Positions 33,837 to 45,593 of a stretch of DNA of 64,000 nucleotides are shown here, piece by piece. The stretch spans positions 4,227,001-4,291,000 of the forward strand of contig NC_092568.1 of NCBI RefSeq assembly GCF_037975245.1, given 5' to 3'. Every line of letters begins with the position of its first letter. Position 1 is the first letter of the stretch. The DNA comes from Apostichopus japonicus. Its lineage: Eukaryota; Echinodermata; Holothuroidea; Aspidochirotida; Stichopodidae. A program made the translations under genes and the position numbers. The notes beneath the pieces are model-generated. The model saw only the letters and a list, made by a program, of their open reading frames with translations. It was not told where the DNA came from and made no database searches.

Positions 33837-35280
33837 AATCACAAACGTGAATGGCTTCCACATAGCCTATATCACGCTGGAATATAATTCGTCGGTTTTT
33901 AAGGCGCGACATCCCCTCATCTATAGATCTAGACAATAACCGGTACATAATGGACAAATGATTGTGGTGATTGTGGTGATGGTTAGCAATCTACGACACT
34001 GTGGATTTTGACCTCTCTGAATTGTGACCACGTGATTTGACATGTACCGGATGATTCTCAGTTTAAAAGGAGTGAACGACAAAGGCATAATCGTAGTCCT
34101 TTAGTATTAGAGATTCTAGTAGGAGGAATAATTTCCACCGACGACACAGTTTTGCCTGGTTTCAAAGGAACATTCTTTCTCAAGATTTTAAGCACTTGTT
34201 GTGATAAAAGAGAACAATGATTATAACGGACAAAGTCCATTTTCCATAAAAATTCAAACCTGACCTGTTGCATTAAACTTGAAGGATATTTTTTAAATTA
34301 TTTTGCTCTACTTTAAAGTGGAAGTCATCTACACGGAATTGACTGTATCACGCGATACATATTGTGTACTGAAATATCAGTAAATATCGCCCAAAAATGA
34401 AGCTACATATTACAGAAAACCAAAACGATGAGTTAAAATGTTGAACCATATTCTCCATTTGATAAGAAATCAGAATTTAAGTTATTTTCATACTTTCGTT
34501 ACAAGAAATAGAGTCTGGAGCAATAGTCAACAACCTATGTTTGTTGTACATGCTGCAAAAACAGAATAACTAAAAATATATATCACATTAGATCTTTAAT
34601 ACGCAAAAATGGATAAACAATCTATGGACAATTTAAGGATATCTGTGTTTCTTATATATTGAACTCCATACATCGTCCTATGGACAATTTTTTTCTTATT
34701 TTCTTGGGCTTTGGAATAATCTAAAACAAAAAGATTTATTTATCTTTTTATCCATTCAATAATGCTGAATACGTTCTTTCAATTTTTTGTATGTAGTTTC
34801 AATAAACAATTAGTTTATCCTCGCATGCATTTTTTCTTGTCTTAAGTAAGAATTTTCTCATCCCATATTGTATTGGTAGAAAAAGGATAAAAGCAAGGAT
34901 ACACAATGGGTTAGGGCATAACGGGCGCACGCGCGCCCGGCGGGCATTGGGCAAGAGTGTGTTCTGGGAGTTGGAACAAGCCAAACACTGATAACTTATA
35001 TTTCTCCCAACTTAGCAAGCGCGAGTCGGGAGGGTGGAGGTGATGAGGGAGTGAGTTATTGAGCCCGTGTAGGACTTTTCATGGGATCCAGATGAAATGC
35101 CATTCGTTGGGTCCACAAGACGGAACACTATGAAGCTCTTTTCGCAATCATGGATAAAAAGCGACGACGAGAAAGGACTAAAATTAGTCATCAAAATCTA
35201 TTTATTCGAAAGTCAAGTCCAAGCATATTTAAACTTGTTTTCAAGCTCAGCATTTCATAATTTATAACGAGTTGACTAGA
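33837..35280 (+). other. K2P unit 3 3' flank
   Basis: Shared with units 1 and 2, but the SINE-containing segment is deleted: CACCGACGACACA joins directly to TTTTGCCTGGTTTCAAAG near 34150. It ends where the LINE begins. No gene was recognised. Confidence 0.6.
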
Positions 35281-37800
35281 AAGTACAATCGTACTTCTTG
35301 GTGATTTCAATAAAGTATCATTCTAACATTAATGTGTTCCAACTCTTTAATACCTTTAATCACCACACCTATTAGAATTACAGATTCTAGCGCTACTTAA
35401 ATTGATTAAATTTTCTATGATAATATTTCTTTTCTAACCATGACAGGGATTCTTGCGTCAGATATCAATGATCATTTTCCAATATTTAGCTCAGTAAGGA
35501 CTCACTGGAAGCGTGCTCAAAATGATGGCTCAGATTACACTTTTAAAAGAAATACTTGTAAGGCAAACTTTAATACTTTTATTGAGGAGTTAACAAGGTA
35601 CAGCTGGCATCAGCTCTTTACCATTTCAGATGTGAATGATGCTTGCAACTTTCTACATCGATGTTATTAATAGGGTTATTTGATTAAAAAAAATAACTGC
35701 CCACTTAAGGTCTTTAAGACCAAGAAGTGTAGTACCCACAATCCTTGGATTACCATTGGGATTCTTAAGTCTCTCTACAAAGAAAACTTTATCAACGTTT
35801 TCTCCTAAATCGTACTCCTCTCAATAAACTTAAATTTATAAGAACAAACTAACTAATGTAATTCGACAATGTAAAAAGTCATATTATGCAAAACTGTTTG
35901 ATAAAAATAGACATAATCTGTAAGGAACTTGGAAAGTAATTAATGCAATTGAAAGGGAGAAGCAAAGAGTCTGGTAGAGATGCTTTTAAAATTATCAAAG
36001 AAGGAGACGAAATTACCGATGATATGGAAGTTGCTTAGTGTTTCAATAATTATTTCTCTAAAAGTATTACTAAGTTCCCCATGTAGATGCCTTTCTCCGG
36101 TTTCCTGAGTAATCCTGTTCCCTGCAATCCTGATCAATGTATGTTTCTCCAACCAACTGCTACGAAGTAACCAGCATAATAAGTCAACTAAAAAAGAGTT
36201 CCTCATCAGGAACGGACGGTATCTCTATTAAAATACTTCAAGCTGCCTGCCCAAATTAGTAACACCACTTACATATATATGCAATCTTTCTTTTTCTTCC
36301 GGTATAGTCCCAATAAGAATGAAAGAAGCTAGATTTATGCCAGTCTTTAAGGCCGGAGATACTTCTGTCCTCTCCAACTACCGTCCTAAATCCATCTTAT
36401 CAGCTATCTCAAAGATCCTATCATGAACGTATCATGTATGCCAGGTTGATAAGTTTTCTGTATAAGAATACTATACTCTCCTCTAACCAGTTTGGCTTTC
36501 GCAAAAACTTTCCCACCTTCATGGCAGTGAGCAACATTGTGAAGTATATTACATATTGTTTTATTGATAAAGAAATTAATTTTGGTAATTTTTTAGATCT
36601 ATGCAAAGCATTTGAAACTGTGGATCACAGAATTTTGCTAAGTAAACTGAACCATTGTGGCATTCTGGGACTTGCGTTTAATTGGTTTCATAGTTATTTG
36701 TCCGATAGAAAACAAACAGTACGTATAAATAACAATTCTAACAGTTTTCGAAACATCAATTGTAGTGTACCGCAAAGTTCCATTCTTGGACCTGTGTTAT
36801 TTCTTGTTTATATAATTGATTTTTGTAACTGCTCATCTGTACTCTTCGTCACCTTATTTGCAGACGACCCTAGTATCCTTTATAAACATAAAGACCTCAT
36901 ATCCGGGATACGTATAGTTAATACTGAGCTAAAAATGGTTTCATTATGGTTCAAAACCCAACATATAATCATTAAATATTTCTAAAACCAATTTCATGAT
37001 ATTTCATCCTTTGCAGCGTAAACTTGGCACAGTTGAGTTATTCTCTGATTGTAATATAACAAAATACTAGTTAATAAAGCCAAATTCATTGGCATTTATA
37101 TCGACTCCAACCTCACCTGCCGAAACACCATGTCGGTGTTCTTTGTTCTAAAATTTCAAGAGTAATTGATATATTGTATATAATCAGATATTTCGTCTCA
37201 TCTAATATCATTAAATCCTTGTATGATTCGCTAATTCATTCGCAACTATTCTATTGTAATATTGTTTGGGGGAAACACTTACTCTCCTTACTTGAATCAT
37301 TTCAGTATTTTACAAGAAAGAGCCGTTCGCATTTTGACTAATTCTGATTATCGTGCACCAATCATAATCCATTTTCTTCACTCAAAGGATTTTTTCTCAA
37401 AGGATTCTTAATACTTTTGATATTTACAATTTACAGGTGGCTGTTTTCATGTTCAAGTATATAAAGGGGCTTTTACCGCTTACGTTTGATAGTTTTTTTT
37501 TTCAATTATAACAACAAATTCCATTCTTATGACACAAGAATATCTCACGATTTTTGCACAAATCTTTCTTGCAATAACAATGCCTATCGAGTTTTTATAA
37601 ACAGTGGTGTTAAACTTTGGAATATATACTAGATAACAATATAAAGGCTATAAATGGTATCTTCTAATTTAAAAAAGGTTAAAGGATTACCTTATAAATC
37701 ATTATTGCTTGTAAGTTGTTCATTATCTCTGTTTGTTGGTAAATCATTATTGCTTGTAAGTTGTTAATTACCTTTGTTGTTATTTGTTCTTTTTCTTTGT
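35281..37800 (+). mobile_element. Degenerate non-LTR retrotransposon (LINE)
   Basis: 5'-truncated and broken. The order is an endonuclease end (LLGDFN-like near 35309, then TGILASDINDHFPIFS at 35443-35490), linker, reverse transcriptase (36300-36985), and a C-terminal part with CNIVWG and ILQERAVRILTNS-like matches near 37250-37345. It ends with two copies of AAATCATTATTGCTTGTAAG (37696 and 37741). Many stops and shifts are present. The domain order fits APE-type LINEs of the CR1/L2/Jockey group; the exact clade is not resolved. It interrupts K2P unit flank sequence, which resumes near 38323. Confidence 0.85.
36434..36985 (+). pseudogene. LINE reverse transcriptase fragment
   Basis: An open frame inside the LINE with RT motifs: SNQFGFRKN, FLDLCKAFETVDHRILLSKL, YLSDRKQTV, SVPQSSILGPVLFLVYI and LFADD, the catalytic Asp pair. 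The Asp of the F-x-D-x-x-K-A-F-D-T motif and the Gly in PQGS-like positions have changed (AFET, VPQSS), and the preceding sequence has a stop at about 36424. Inactive remnant. Confidence 0.9.
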
Positions 37801-37834
37801 TCTTTTGCTCTATTGTAATATTGTGTATATCCTT

Positions 37835-38160
37835 GCCCGAAAAAATATAGCCAACATGTTTCGCGCGCTCCGCGCCCGTTCAACATGTTAATGTACATAT
37901 TGTATAGGCATGCATCGGTTATTACATCGCATGCCAATAACATACAATCATTTGCCGTGTTTTTACCATTGTTGGGGAAGTCGTTACAATAATAATGATA
38001 ATAATAATATAAGTTTAACCATTGAAAAACACATTGCAATTTATTTTTCTTTCAGTAGGTGCCCGAATAATTCTCAGCATATTGCCCGAATTTTCACAAA
38101 ATATTTCATTGGGGGGGCTGCAGCCCCCAGACCCCCCCCCCTCCTCCGCCTCCTACGCCT
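37835..38160. repeat. Non-autonomous DNA-element-like repeat
   Basis: Shares GCATGCATCGG, AAAAACACATTGCAA and CAGTAGGTGCCC blocks with 16255-16540, which lies in a nested hAT-like element. It ends in a C-rich stretch and CCTCCTACGCCTA, similar to hAT subterminal and terminal sequences. The left border is unclear. Confidence 0.55.
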
Positions 38161-38322
38161 ATGTGTATATCTGTACTGTTCAACTTGTTGAAGAGGGACT
38201 GCTCGTACAAGATAACGCTTTTTTAATCCTCCTCCACCACCTTGTTTTATCTTGGCTTTGTACTACTCCTCTTTCTTTGGAAATATACTCAAACTCAAGT
38301 CTTGCCTTTGAAATAAGTTTGT

Positions 38323-38735
38323 TGTCGGAAGATTAGGCCTGTCTATCTCAAACGGGGGTTGCAGCAGCATGAACTCTTGTGTTCATTCAAATTAGGGCGC
38401 TATACTATTATATGGAATTAAATCAATCATAGTAATGATATTTCGTTGTATAGCAGACACTAAACCGACTTTAGGAATTCCGATTTTGAAATAGAAGATT
38501 ATTTCCTTTAACAGGAATTGCGATCACTCCACTGCTTAAAAGTCGTTAGTTGGACGTAATTCCGGTTAACCCAACCAACAAATACTGCGTCATGGAAGTC
38601 ACGACACAGCTTCAAGGAGACGCAATCCCAAAAGATGACATTTATCAGCCAAAATATGATATGATAGAGATCTTTGTGATAAAACGCTTTCTCAAACAAC
38701 TGAGAAAGATATTGCTCCAGTCGTGTCTCGCGGCT
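38323..38735 (+). repeat. Partial fourth K2P array unit without channel gene
   Basis: AGATTAGGCCTGTCT at 38331 matches 27493, and the block from about 38395 to 38715 matches 29455-29765 and 20573-20830. Similarity stops after AAAGATATTGCTCC. No K2P exon follows, so this marks the right edge of the tandem array. Confidence 0.75.
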
Positions 38736-40155
38736 GTCAGTTTGTAACTCTGTGGTGGCATAGTACCACTATAGAATCTAAAACCGTTTATTTTCTCTTT
38801 GTTTCTATTTCCTTAATAGCTTGAAGATAGAATATGATGTAACAAAAATAAAATATGAGAAACTGGGTGCATAATCGGCTCGATGACTTATTCAAGTAGT
38901 TTACATTACGTGTGAAGGAACAATTGAAACCTGTGATATCTGAAATTGACATATCTGTTAGCTGTTTGGCTCAATCACAGGTATTCGATCAGAATCTTAC
39001 CCCCATATCATAACCAGAATGAAAAATGCATTGAGGTTTCGATGACTTCAATGCACTAGACTTCTGCTTGCTAGTTTAACCAGAACTAGCTGTTACAATC
39101 ACACTATGATAAACACAGGCCAGTCTATTGTACGTGGCTATACACACCTCCATCAAAAACAATAGGGGTCTTGTACTCAATGTTATGAATCCACATACCA
39201 AGTATTAGAGGTATCCACGGTTTCCATCGTTAGATATCATGTAAAAGGTTTTTCAGAGTTTGACCTCTGGTGACCTATAGGATATTTGACCTCACAAGCA
39301 ATAGGATTCTTGTACTCAATATGACAAATCCATATACCATGTATGAAAAGTATCCATGCTTTCTGCCATGAGAAATCATGTTTGAAGGTTTTCAGGCCTC
39401 GACAAATATTTTTAAAAGTACTCGCTATTTGCCGACCGTGACTAAAAATCTACTCGCCAAATTCCACTCGCCACTAGGCCTATGATTGTTCTTCAAGTCT
39501 CCAAAGTACAGATCTGCAACATTAATACTTTCTATAGTTGAACAAAGTTTAGGCAGTTAGGCAGATACATGGTGCTATACGTAATTGCGCATTAGAAAGC
39601 CATGTTTCTTTGCAATATGAAATTTAAACTTTTTCCATCAAAAGTAAGTGTTGAACAAATTAAACATGTCGCAGAAACATAAATAAGCAGCTAGGCCTAC
39701 TGTAATGTCTTAAACAATTTAAAGTAAAACGTCTGTAAAAACAACTACGAAGATAGCTTGGCTTTTGTTACATTATGGCTCATATATTACTAGGTATATA
39801 CTACAGTATATACAGAAGCTAGGTGTGCGCGAGTCCTAAGCCTATACAGTATACCTTACTGCTACTTTGAACCGCCGACTCGATTAGCGCGACTTCATAT
39901 ATTTGACCGTTATTTATCTTTTAATTTAGCTGCAGATTGATGCGCTATTACTCCATTACACTGCCTAAATCAAAGCGATCTTTTACGACAGGAAAATCTG
40001 AGGTTGTAAGAGCATCTATCTTCCAAAAATCCTAGCAGCAACATCAGCAAACTAGTCTCAAAACTCTTTAAATTGTTCTATACTTTGCGAATTATGACTG
40101 ATAGCCAGTATTAAAATGCCTTTAGAAATAATTAAGTAGATGTTTTGCCATCTTA
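38736..40155. other. Intergenic DNA right of the K2P array
   Basis: No gene was recognised. At 39160-39400 two diverged repeats of about 115 bp (each with CTTGTACTCAAT, AAATCCATATACCA-like, and TATCCA...TTTC) form a short tandem pair; related phrases (TTGACCTCTRGTGACC) recur near 41975. Confidence 0.5.
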
Positions 40156-40163
40156 AGTGTATT

Positions 40164-41245
40164 CAGTGGCGTAGCCAAGGGGGGCGTGGGGGGGGAGCGA
40201 CAGCCCCCATGAAAAGCTTGTCCCCCCCCCCAGTCGCCCCCCACTGGGATTTTGGGTGTCGATAAAAAATTACATGTGCGAAAAATATATCATTGGTCTG
40301 AATGGTCTCGAATCTCCATGATGACCACTCATGAACGACCCTTCGACCGCGGGCCGGCAGTAGGCTATAGTTGCTGAAAAACCGGACGTGACATAGTGCA
40401 TAGGCCGGGTTTTCACTTCTGGGACGTACCCTGATGCTCTTAAAACCGCAAAATTTTCAAGAAAGGAGACAATACTATCGCTGAGAATCAGTCTATCACC
40501 CTAATAATGTTTCAGAGGGATGTTGAAGAAACTTTAGAGCAGCTTACAAGCATGGGCGTCAATCCTGGGGGGGGGGGGGCGGGGGACACGTCTCCCACAT
40601 TTCGATGGGTGGGGGACACACTATCAAATGTCCCCCCCCCCCCCCACACACACACATTTAAGTGTCGTGGCTCTATTTGGTTAGGGCTTACACATCTCAG
40701 GCTTCATATCATCGAATATTAGAAGTTCAGTTCTATGAAAAGTGACCGAGAGTTTTCACATCGGTATGACCGGCAACTTGTCTGTGTGTCGCGACGAGCG
40801 AAATTTGAGATTGAAACCATAAGCTGTGTGCGGATAATGGTGCGGCCGGAGCCTACAACTAGTTCAAGAAGTCATGGCACTTCATAGCTAGAGCCAAAGC
40901 CTGTACATATTTGTTGTTTAGTTGTAGATGGTGTTTCAAAGACGGTGCCCGTTCCCTAATATTGAGGAAATAGGGAGCATATTCCGTAAAAATTAAGGCC
41001 GCATGAACTTTATTGCAGATTTCCTGAGTGACGAATTTGTAATTTTCTCCCGAAATCACGCAACTAGATGGCTGCTATCCAGCCTGGCAAGTGCCATCTC
41101 CAGCGATATGGCAGGTATTGAAATCTGAAATTTTCGGGATGGTGGCGCTCCGCTTAGATAGTAACAAGACGCCCTCCCAGGAAATGGTCAAGCCCCTCCC
41201 CCCCCCCCCCAGCGACCCACTGAAAGATTCCTGGCTATGCCACTG
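40164..41245. mobile_element. hAT-type non-autonomous element (1.08 kb)
   Basis: Inverted ends CAGTGGCGTAGCCAAGG and CCTGGCTATGCCACTG, flanked by a perfect 8-bp target duplication AGTGTATT (40156-40163, 41246-41253). It contains a second element beginning at 40551 and the internal module at 41139-41162 that is shared with two other elements. No intact transposase is seen. Confidence 0.9.
40551..40725. repeat. End of a CATGGGCGTCAATCC-type hAT element
   Basis: Matches the left end of the hAT at 15377, from CATGGGCGTCAATCC through the CA repeat and GTCGTGGCTCTATTTGGTTA to ATCATCGAATAT. The right limit of the copy is not visible. It is nested inside 40164-41245. Confidence 0.7.
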
Positions 41246-41253
41246 AGTGTATT

Positions 41254-43647
41254 GGTATTCTGACTGGTATTCTTCACGTTGTTGTGTTAACGAACCCTAT
41301 TCTACCCAACCGTTGCTGGCCTAGACAACATAAAATTGCTCACAGGCCTAGCCAGGTTTGTTCAAGTTGTCCCATAATCACAAACGTGACGAAAGTCGAA
41401 CGTTATTTTTAAGGCTTAGCTATACATATTGAGATCAACAGCCGATCCACACAAAAGCTTGTGAACTCACTGCCAAACTAAGACCGTTTTACAAAATTAT
41501 TTCGAATTGAGATTGGTCATAGTAAAAAATCTAAATAAACGAACTGTTAAGTTTCATAAACGTTGCCTGATCACAACGAAACTACATCCAACCTGAAATA
41601 AATACGGCAAAAAACGTCCAATAGAACCGCTGTACTACAAATAGTACACCTTTTTTCATGCAAAGTAAGGCTTCCAAGCACGTTGAAGCCATGCAAATAT
41701 GTTCCAGTTTTTAGTTTTGAGTTTTAGATTCTACGGATGCCCATAACTCATTTCCAATTGCCAATAGCCTCCTATTCGTATGAGGCGTAACGCACATGTT
41801 ATCTTATAGGCTGGTCGGGGAGATACGGTAGCTTATAAAACAAGGTTTCCACAATTTGGCGTCTGGTAACCCCAACTGACCTTTGACTTCAATAAACTTG
41901 TACTGAACGTATACCAACTACATACTAAATATGAGATTCGTCCAACCTTCCCTTCTTGAGTTATCGTGTTTACAAGGTTTTCACAATTTGACCTCTAGTG
42001 ACCCCAAATGGACAAATATATTAGATAATATTGTGACGATTAATGTACAAAAAACAAACAAAAAACCTGGCCTAGCCCTGGTGGAACAAGATCTCGTATC
42101 GAGATTAACTGCAATGAAGAGTAAGAGACGAGACAAGCGAATTGTTATCCACAGAAAATAATATACCGCCCTCTATTACATTTGGCGTCGTTTGCAAAGC
42201 GATATATACAAAAAAACATTTGCATTTGCATATTTTCGTCAAATGTCGCTTGTTGAATTTTCTAATCAGTAATAACTCTCACGAAATTACAAAACATTTC
42301 AAAACACATAATAATGAAATAATGATAATCAACGATGCATTCCAGAAGTTTACTTGAACATTTTCAGTTACGTCTGTATTACCCATAAAATTAAACGATT
42401 GTCAATATTCGGCGCCAATTTTAACAAGCTAGAAGCCTAGAAGTTTGCAAAAGCACTTACCTGGAGGTTCTGATTATCCATACCACTCACAGCCACTGAG
42501 ATTTGTTAGAATAGACAATGAAATTTCGAATGTGGTAACTATATACTTTTACAGTGGCAGTAAAATGCTTGCATTATTTAAGATGTATTTCTACTTTCAC
42601 GAACAAAAAACAAAATGATTACAATGTAATTGATTCAAACAAGGAGCAAGCTTGCCAGCATATTTGGAGGCAACACTGAAGATCTTTAATATCCAATTAA
42701 AAAACAAAACAAATACCAACTGAAGAATCATAAACATTGGTCAAACAGCTGTCACAAGGGAACCAAACTTTACAAACTGGTGACATGTTACGATTTTCTT
42801 GGGGAGAGGGGTTGGTAAGGAGAATTCCCATGCATATTTGTTTTCCCCCTCCCCCCCCCCCTCCCCACACACTCATATACGTTTTATTGTGTGGAACCAT
42901 GAACGGGAGGGTCACTAAATATCTCCTTACCCCTTCTACTTTGGTCGCATAAAGTTTTATCAATAACCGGCAGCCCCGGGGCGAAGATTTGTAATGAAGT
43001 AACTAGATCGAACGTCGTGTTATATGTAAAGCAAGTGAATAACTTAACATCTTGAAGATATCATTCAAATGCCCTCTGAGGAGGATAGGACTAGGATTTT
43101 TTCATGCTAAAATTTTAATTTTCTTAATTTCTTTCCTCGAAGGGGTGACATTCATTTTAGACTACACGATAGCCGACGCTAAATTGAGGGCGTCTTTACA
43201 TTTGTTATCTGGTTTGACCATAGTAATTGAGCTAGGAAGAACGCTGAAATAGTGTATCGCCGTGTGTTTCAGCAATGAAGCCTTGGAATAGGAAAAGGAC
43301 GCTTTGCGTTATACGGCAAAAAGCCAGATCATTTGTACGTCTTCATACATACATTGTGCATTGGACTTTGAAATTGAATTGATTTACCCATTTTTCGAAA
43401 GAGTAGGTGTACTTTTCAGAACAGAGACATTTTATGGCGACCAGAGTGGTAATTACTATACTTCTGACTCAAGAACCCAATTTGAAAAGTTTTTTTTGGG
43501 GGGGGGGGGGGGGCGGGGGGCCTCTAATTACTCCAGCAAGTGGAGTGTTCTATGCAACTTTTAATGTCTGGAAAGCGTCATTTCCGGTTATCTGAGAGGC
43601 AGATGGCAAAACTCTTCTTGCTTGTATTATTTCAGTGCTCCACATAG
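41254..43647. other. Intergenic DNA
   Basis: No gene was recognised. Poly-C and poly-G tracts lie near 42850 and 43495-43515. A short GACCTCTAGTGACCCC phrase at about 41990 is part of a dispersed repeat. Confidence 0.5.
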
Positions 43648-44995
43648 CAGGGGCGTATCCAGGGGGGGCGCAACAGGCGCGCGCGCCCCCCTATTGGCCG
43701 TCACCAAAAAAAAAAAAAGTTTAGCAAAAAAAAAAAAAAAAAAAAAAAAATTGATGACGACCTTTATGTGAGATGTCGGTGATCGCTCAACCCCCCCCCC
43801 CTCCCGTATGCTTTATTTTTTGTTTGCCAAAAAAAGGTTCTGGCGAAGTTCGGCGGCATAATAGTTTTAGAAACATAGATGGTAATTGTGTTTGTATTAT
43901 CACTATAAACACTAAATGACATGCCAGCCATACTAAATTGTGCATTTTGTGTCCATATTTACTGGAAATGTTGCTTATTATTAAGGTCGAAAAATGGATC
44001 ACATATGGCCATGGGCGGCGATCCTGGGTGGAGGGGGGATATCCCCCCATGAAAATGGGTGGAGGGGATGTAATGCACCATATCCCCCCCCCCCCCACCA
44101 AATGCCAGGGATAAGAATATTTTCATGCCTACATTTATGCATCTTCGTTAATGTACGGCTCTTTTTTAGCTTCATTTCTCGCCTACCATAAACGCAGTGC
44201 GATCTTTTCAAATAAAGCGTCTTTATAAAGCAAAAATAGTTGACTGTAGGCTTCATTGGCCCTATAACAACAAAATGTATTATTGCGCCCACGGTATTGA
44301 TATAGTACATATATGCACCCTCATAGTATTCATATAGGCCCTATAGTAGGCCTACACACGTACATGTTCCCTCGAACAGCTGAGAATCTCATGTAACCAG
44401 GGTAATGCTTAATACACGTTTCACCTGGATGCCCTAGCAATCGGTACCTAGGAATGTAACTATGTGTAATTGTGTATTGCATGTGTATAGGCCTATAATA
44501 GCCTGCATGAGGCCATTTTCTTCATCGAAAAATATAACAGAGCTCTCGAACATTCTAACGTTGCGCCTGAAACAAGATTGACAGGGGCAATTTTCCCAAA
44601 ATAACACCCGAAATTTAAAAAAAAAGTATTTTGGATCCTGATTATGAGATATTTCGGACATGACATCCCTATTTTAAAGTTGGGTATATGCCGCTTGGAA
44701 ACCTCGGGAAGTGCCGTTTCCGGCCATCTAGAGGGTTTGTTAATCCCAAAATTTTCTTGTACGCTTCGCGCCAACCCATGGTGGCGCTACGCTTAGATAG
44801 TCAACAAGGTCATATCCCCCCCCCCCCCCCCCACTCGGAAGTACGGATCGCCGCCAATGCATATGACACCATTTTGCATTTCAGCCCTTCTTTGAAAGCA
44901 AAAATTGTACACCCCTCCCCTTAGACCCATCCCCCAGGACGGCGATCATTCATGCCTGGCGCCCCCCCTATTGGAAAATCCTGGATACGCCCCTG
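43648..44995. mobile_element. DNA transposon with perfect 16-bp inverted ends (1.35 kb)
   Basis: Both ends read CAGGGGCGTATCCAGG inward, an exact 16-bp inverted repeat, followed by GC-rich subterminal stretches with CCCCCCTATTGG at both sides. Flanks share only CATAG (43643-43647 and 44996-45000), so the target duplication is short or decayed. Contains a poly-A region near 43705-43750 and a nested element at 44010-44859. The hAT-like terminus suggests that superfamily. Confidence 0.82.
44010..44859. mobile_element. Nested hAT-type element (850 bp)
   Basis: Ends CATGGGCGGCGATCC and GGATCGCCGCCAATG are inverted repeats with one mismatch. They are flanked by CATATGGC (44002-44009) and CATATGAC (44860-44867), an 8-bp duplication with one mismatch. 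A C17 tract at 44816-44832 and the shared module at 44778-44801 lie near its right end. Confidence 0.88.
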
Positions 44996-45515
44996 CATAG
45001 TGTCATAGTTGTCCCTAGAAAATGCCGTGAAAAAACAACGCTCCCTCCTCCTAACCAACCCACACCTGCTTTTGTGTAATACTTCCATATTAGTCTGTAT
45101 ATGCAGTTTTCAGTTTAATGTTAATGTGGCAAAGTAGGAAGTAGTTTATGCAGGAAAGCAGATTCCACCCAAATGAAGTGAGAGTGCAAAAAGTTTGATG
45201 CATGTCTACCGTCAGTCACAGTCATCAAAGGATGAGATGTTATCAAAGGCTTTGTCCAAACATGGTTGGTGTATATCATTAGTCCTTAAAATCATAGTTG
45301 AGTAAATTTAGGCAAATAGCCTATTAAGTTACTATCCAGAACATACCTGGCAAGGCTGATTAATTAGGCTTTGGCCTACCTCAAAACTCAGATAACTGGC
45401 TAGGCCTATACTGCTTATGCCCTTTTGTCAAATTTACAGTGTTGAGTGTTTGAGTTGCGCGCCGGTAGTTTCCTGTAGTTAGAGAGCTTGTTATAGGGTG
45501 TCTATACTTGCCGTC

Positions 45516-45593
45516 AGAGCCGTATATTAGAGTTCCTTTATAAAGAAACTCTACTATATAGACAGAGCCGTATATTTAGATATATACGGCTCT
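45516..45593. repeat. Cluster of AGAGCCGTATAT inverted repeats
   Basis: AGAGCCGTATAT occurs at 45516-45527 and 45564-45575. Its exact complement ATATACGGCTCT is at 45582-45593, giving a 12-bp stem with a 6-base loop. Between them AGAGTTCCTTTA/TAAAGAAACTCT (45529-45552) is an 11-of-12 palindrome. Probably a MITE-like terminal structure. Confidence 0.75.

Larger units (their letters stand above)
12600..38735. repeat. Tandem segmental array carrying three K2P genes
   Basis: Flanks and genes recur in the same order. The coding starts are at 13065, 23521 and 31672. The 3' flanks (GTGAATGGC..., CACGTGATTTGACATG...) follow each stop. A distinct upstream block starts near 20573 and 29519 and again near 38458. 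Unit lengths differ because of insertions: a hAT element in unit 1, a LINE after unit 3, and a block of about 2.2 kb absent from the 5' flank of unit 1. The right edge of the array is near 38735, where similarity stops after an AGATATTGCTC block. Confidence 0.85.
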
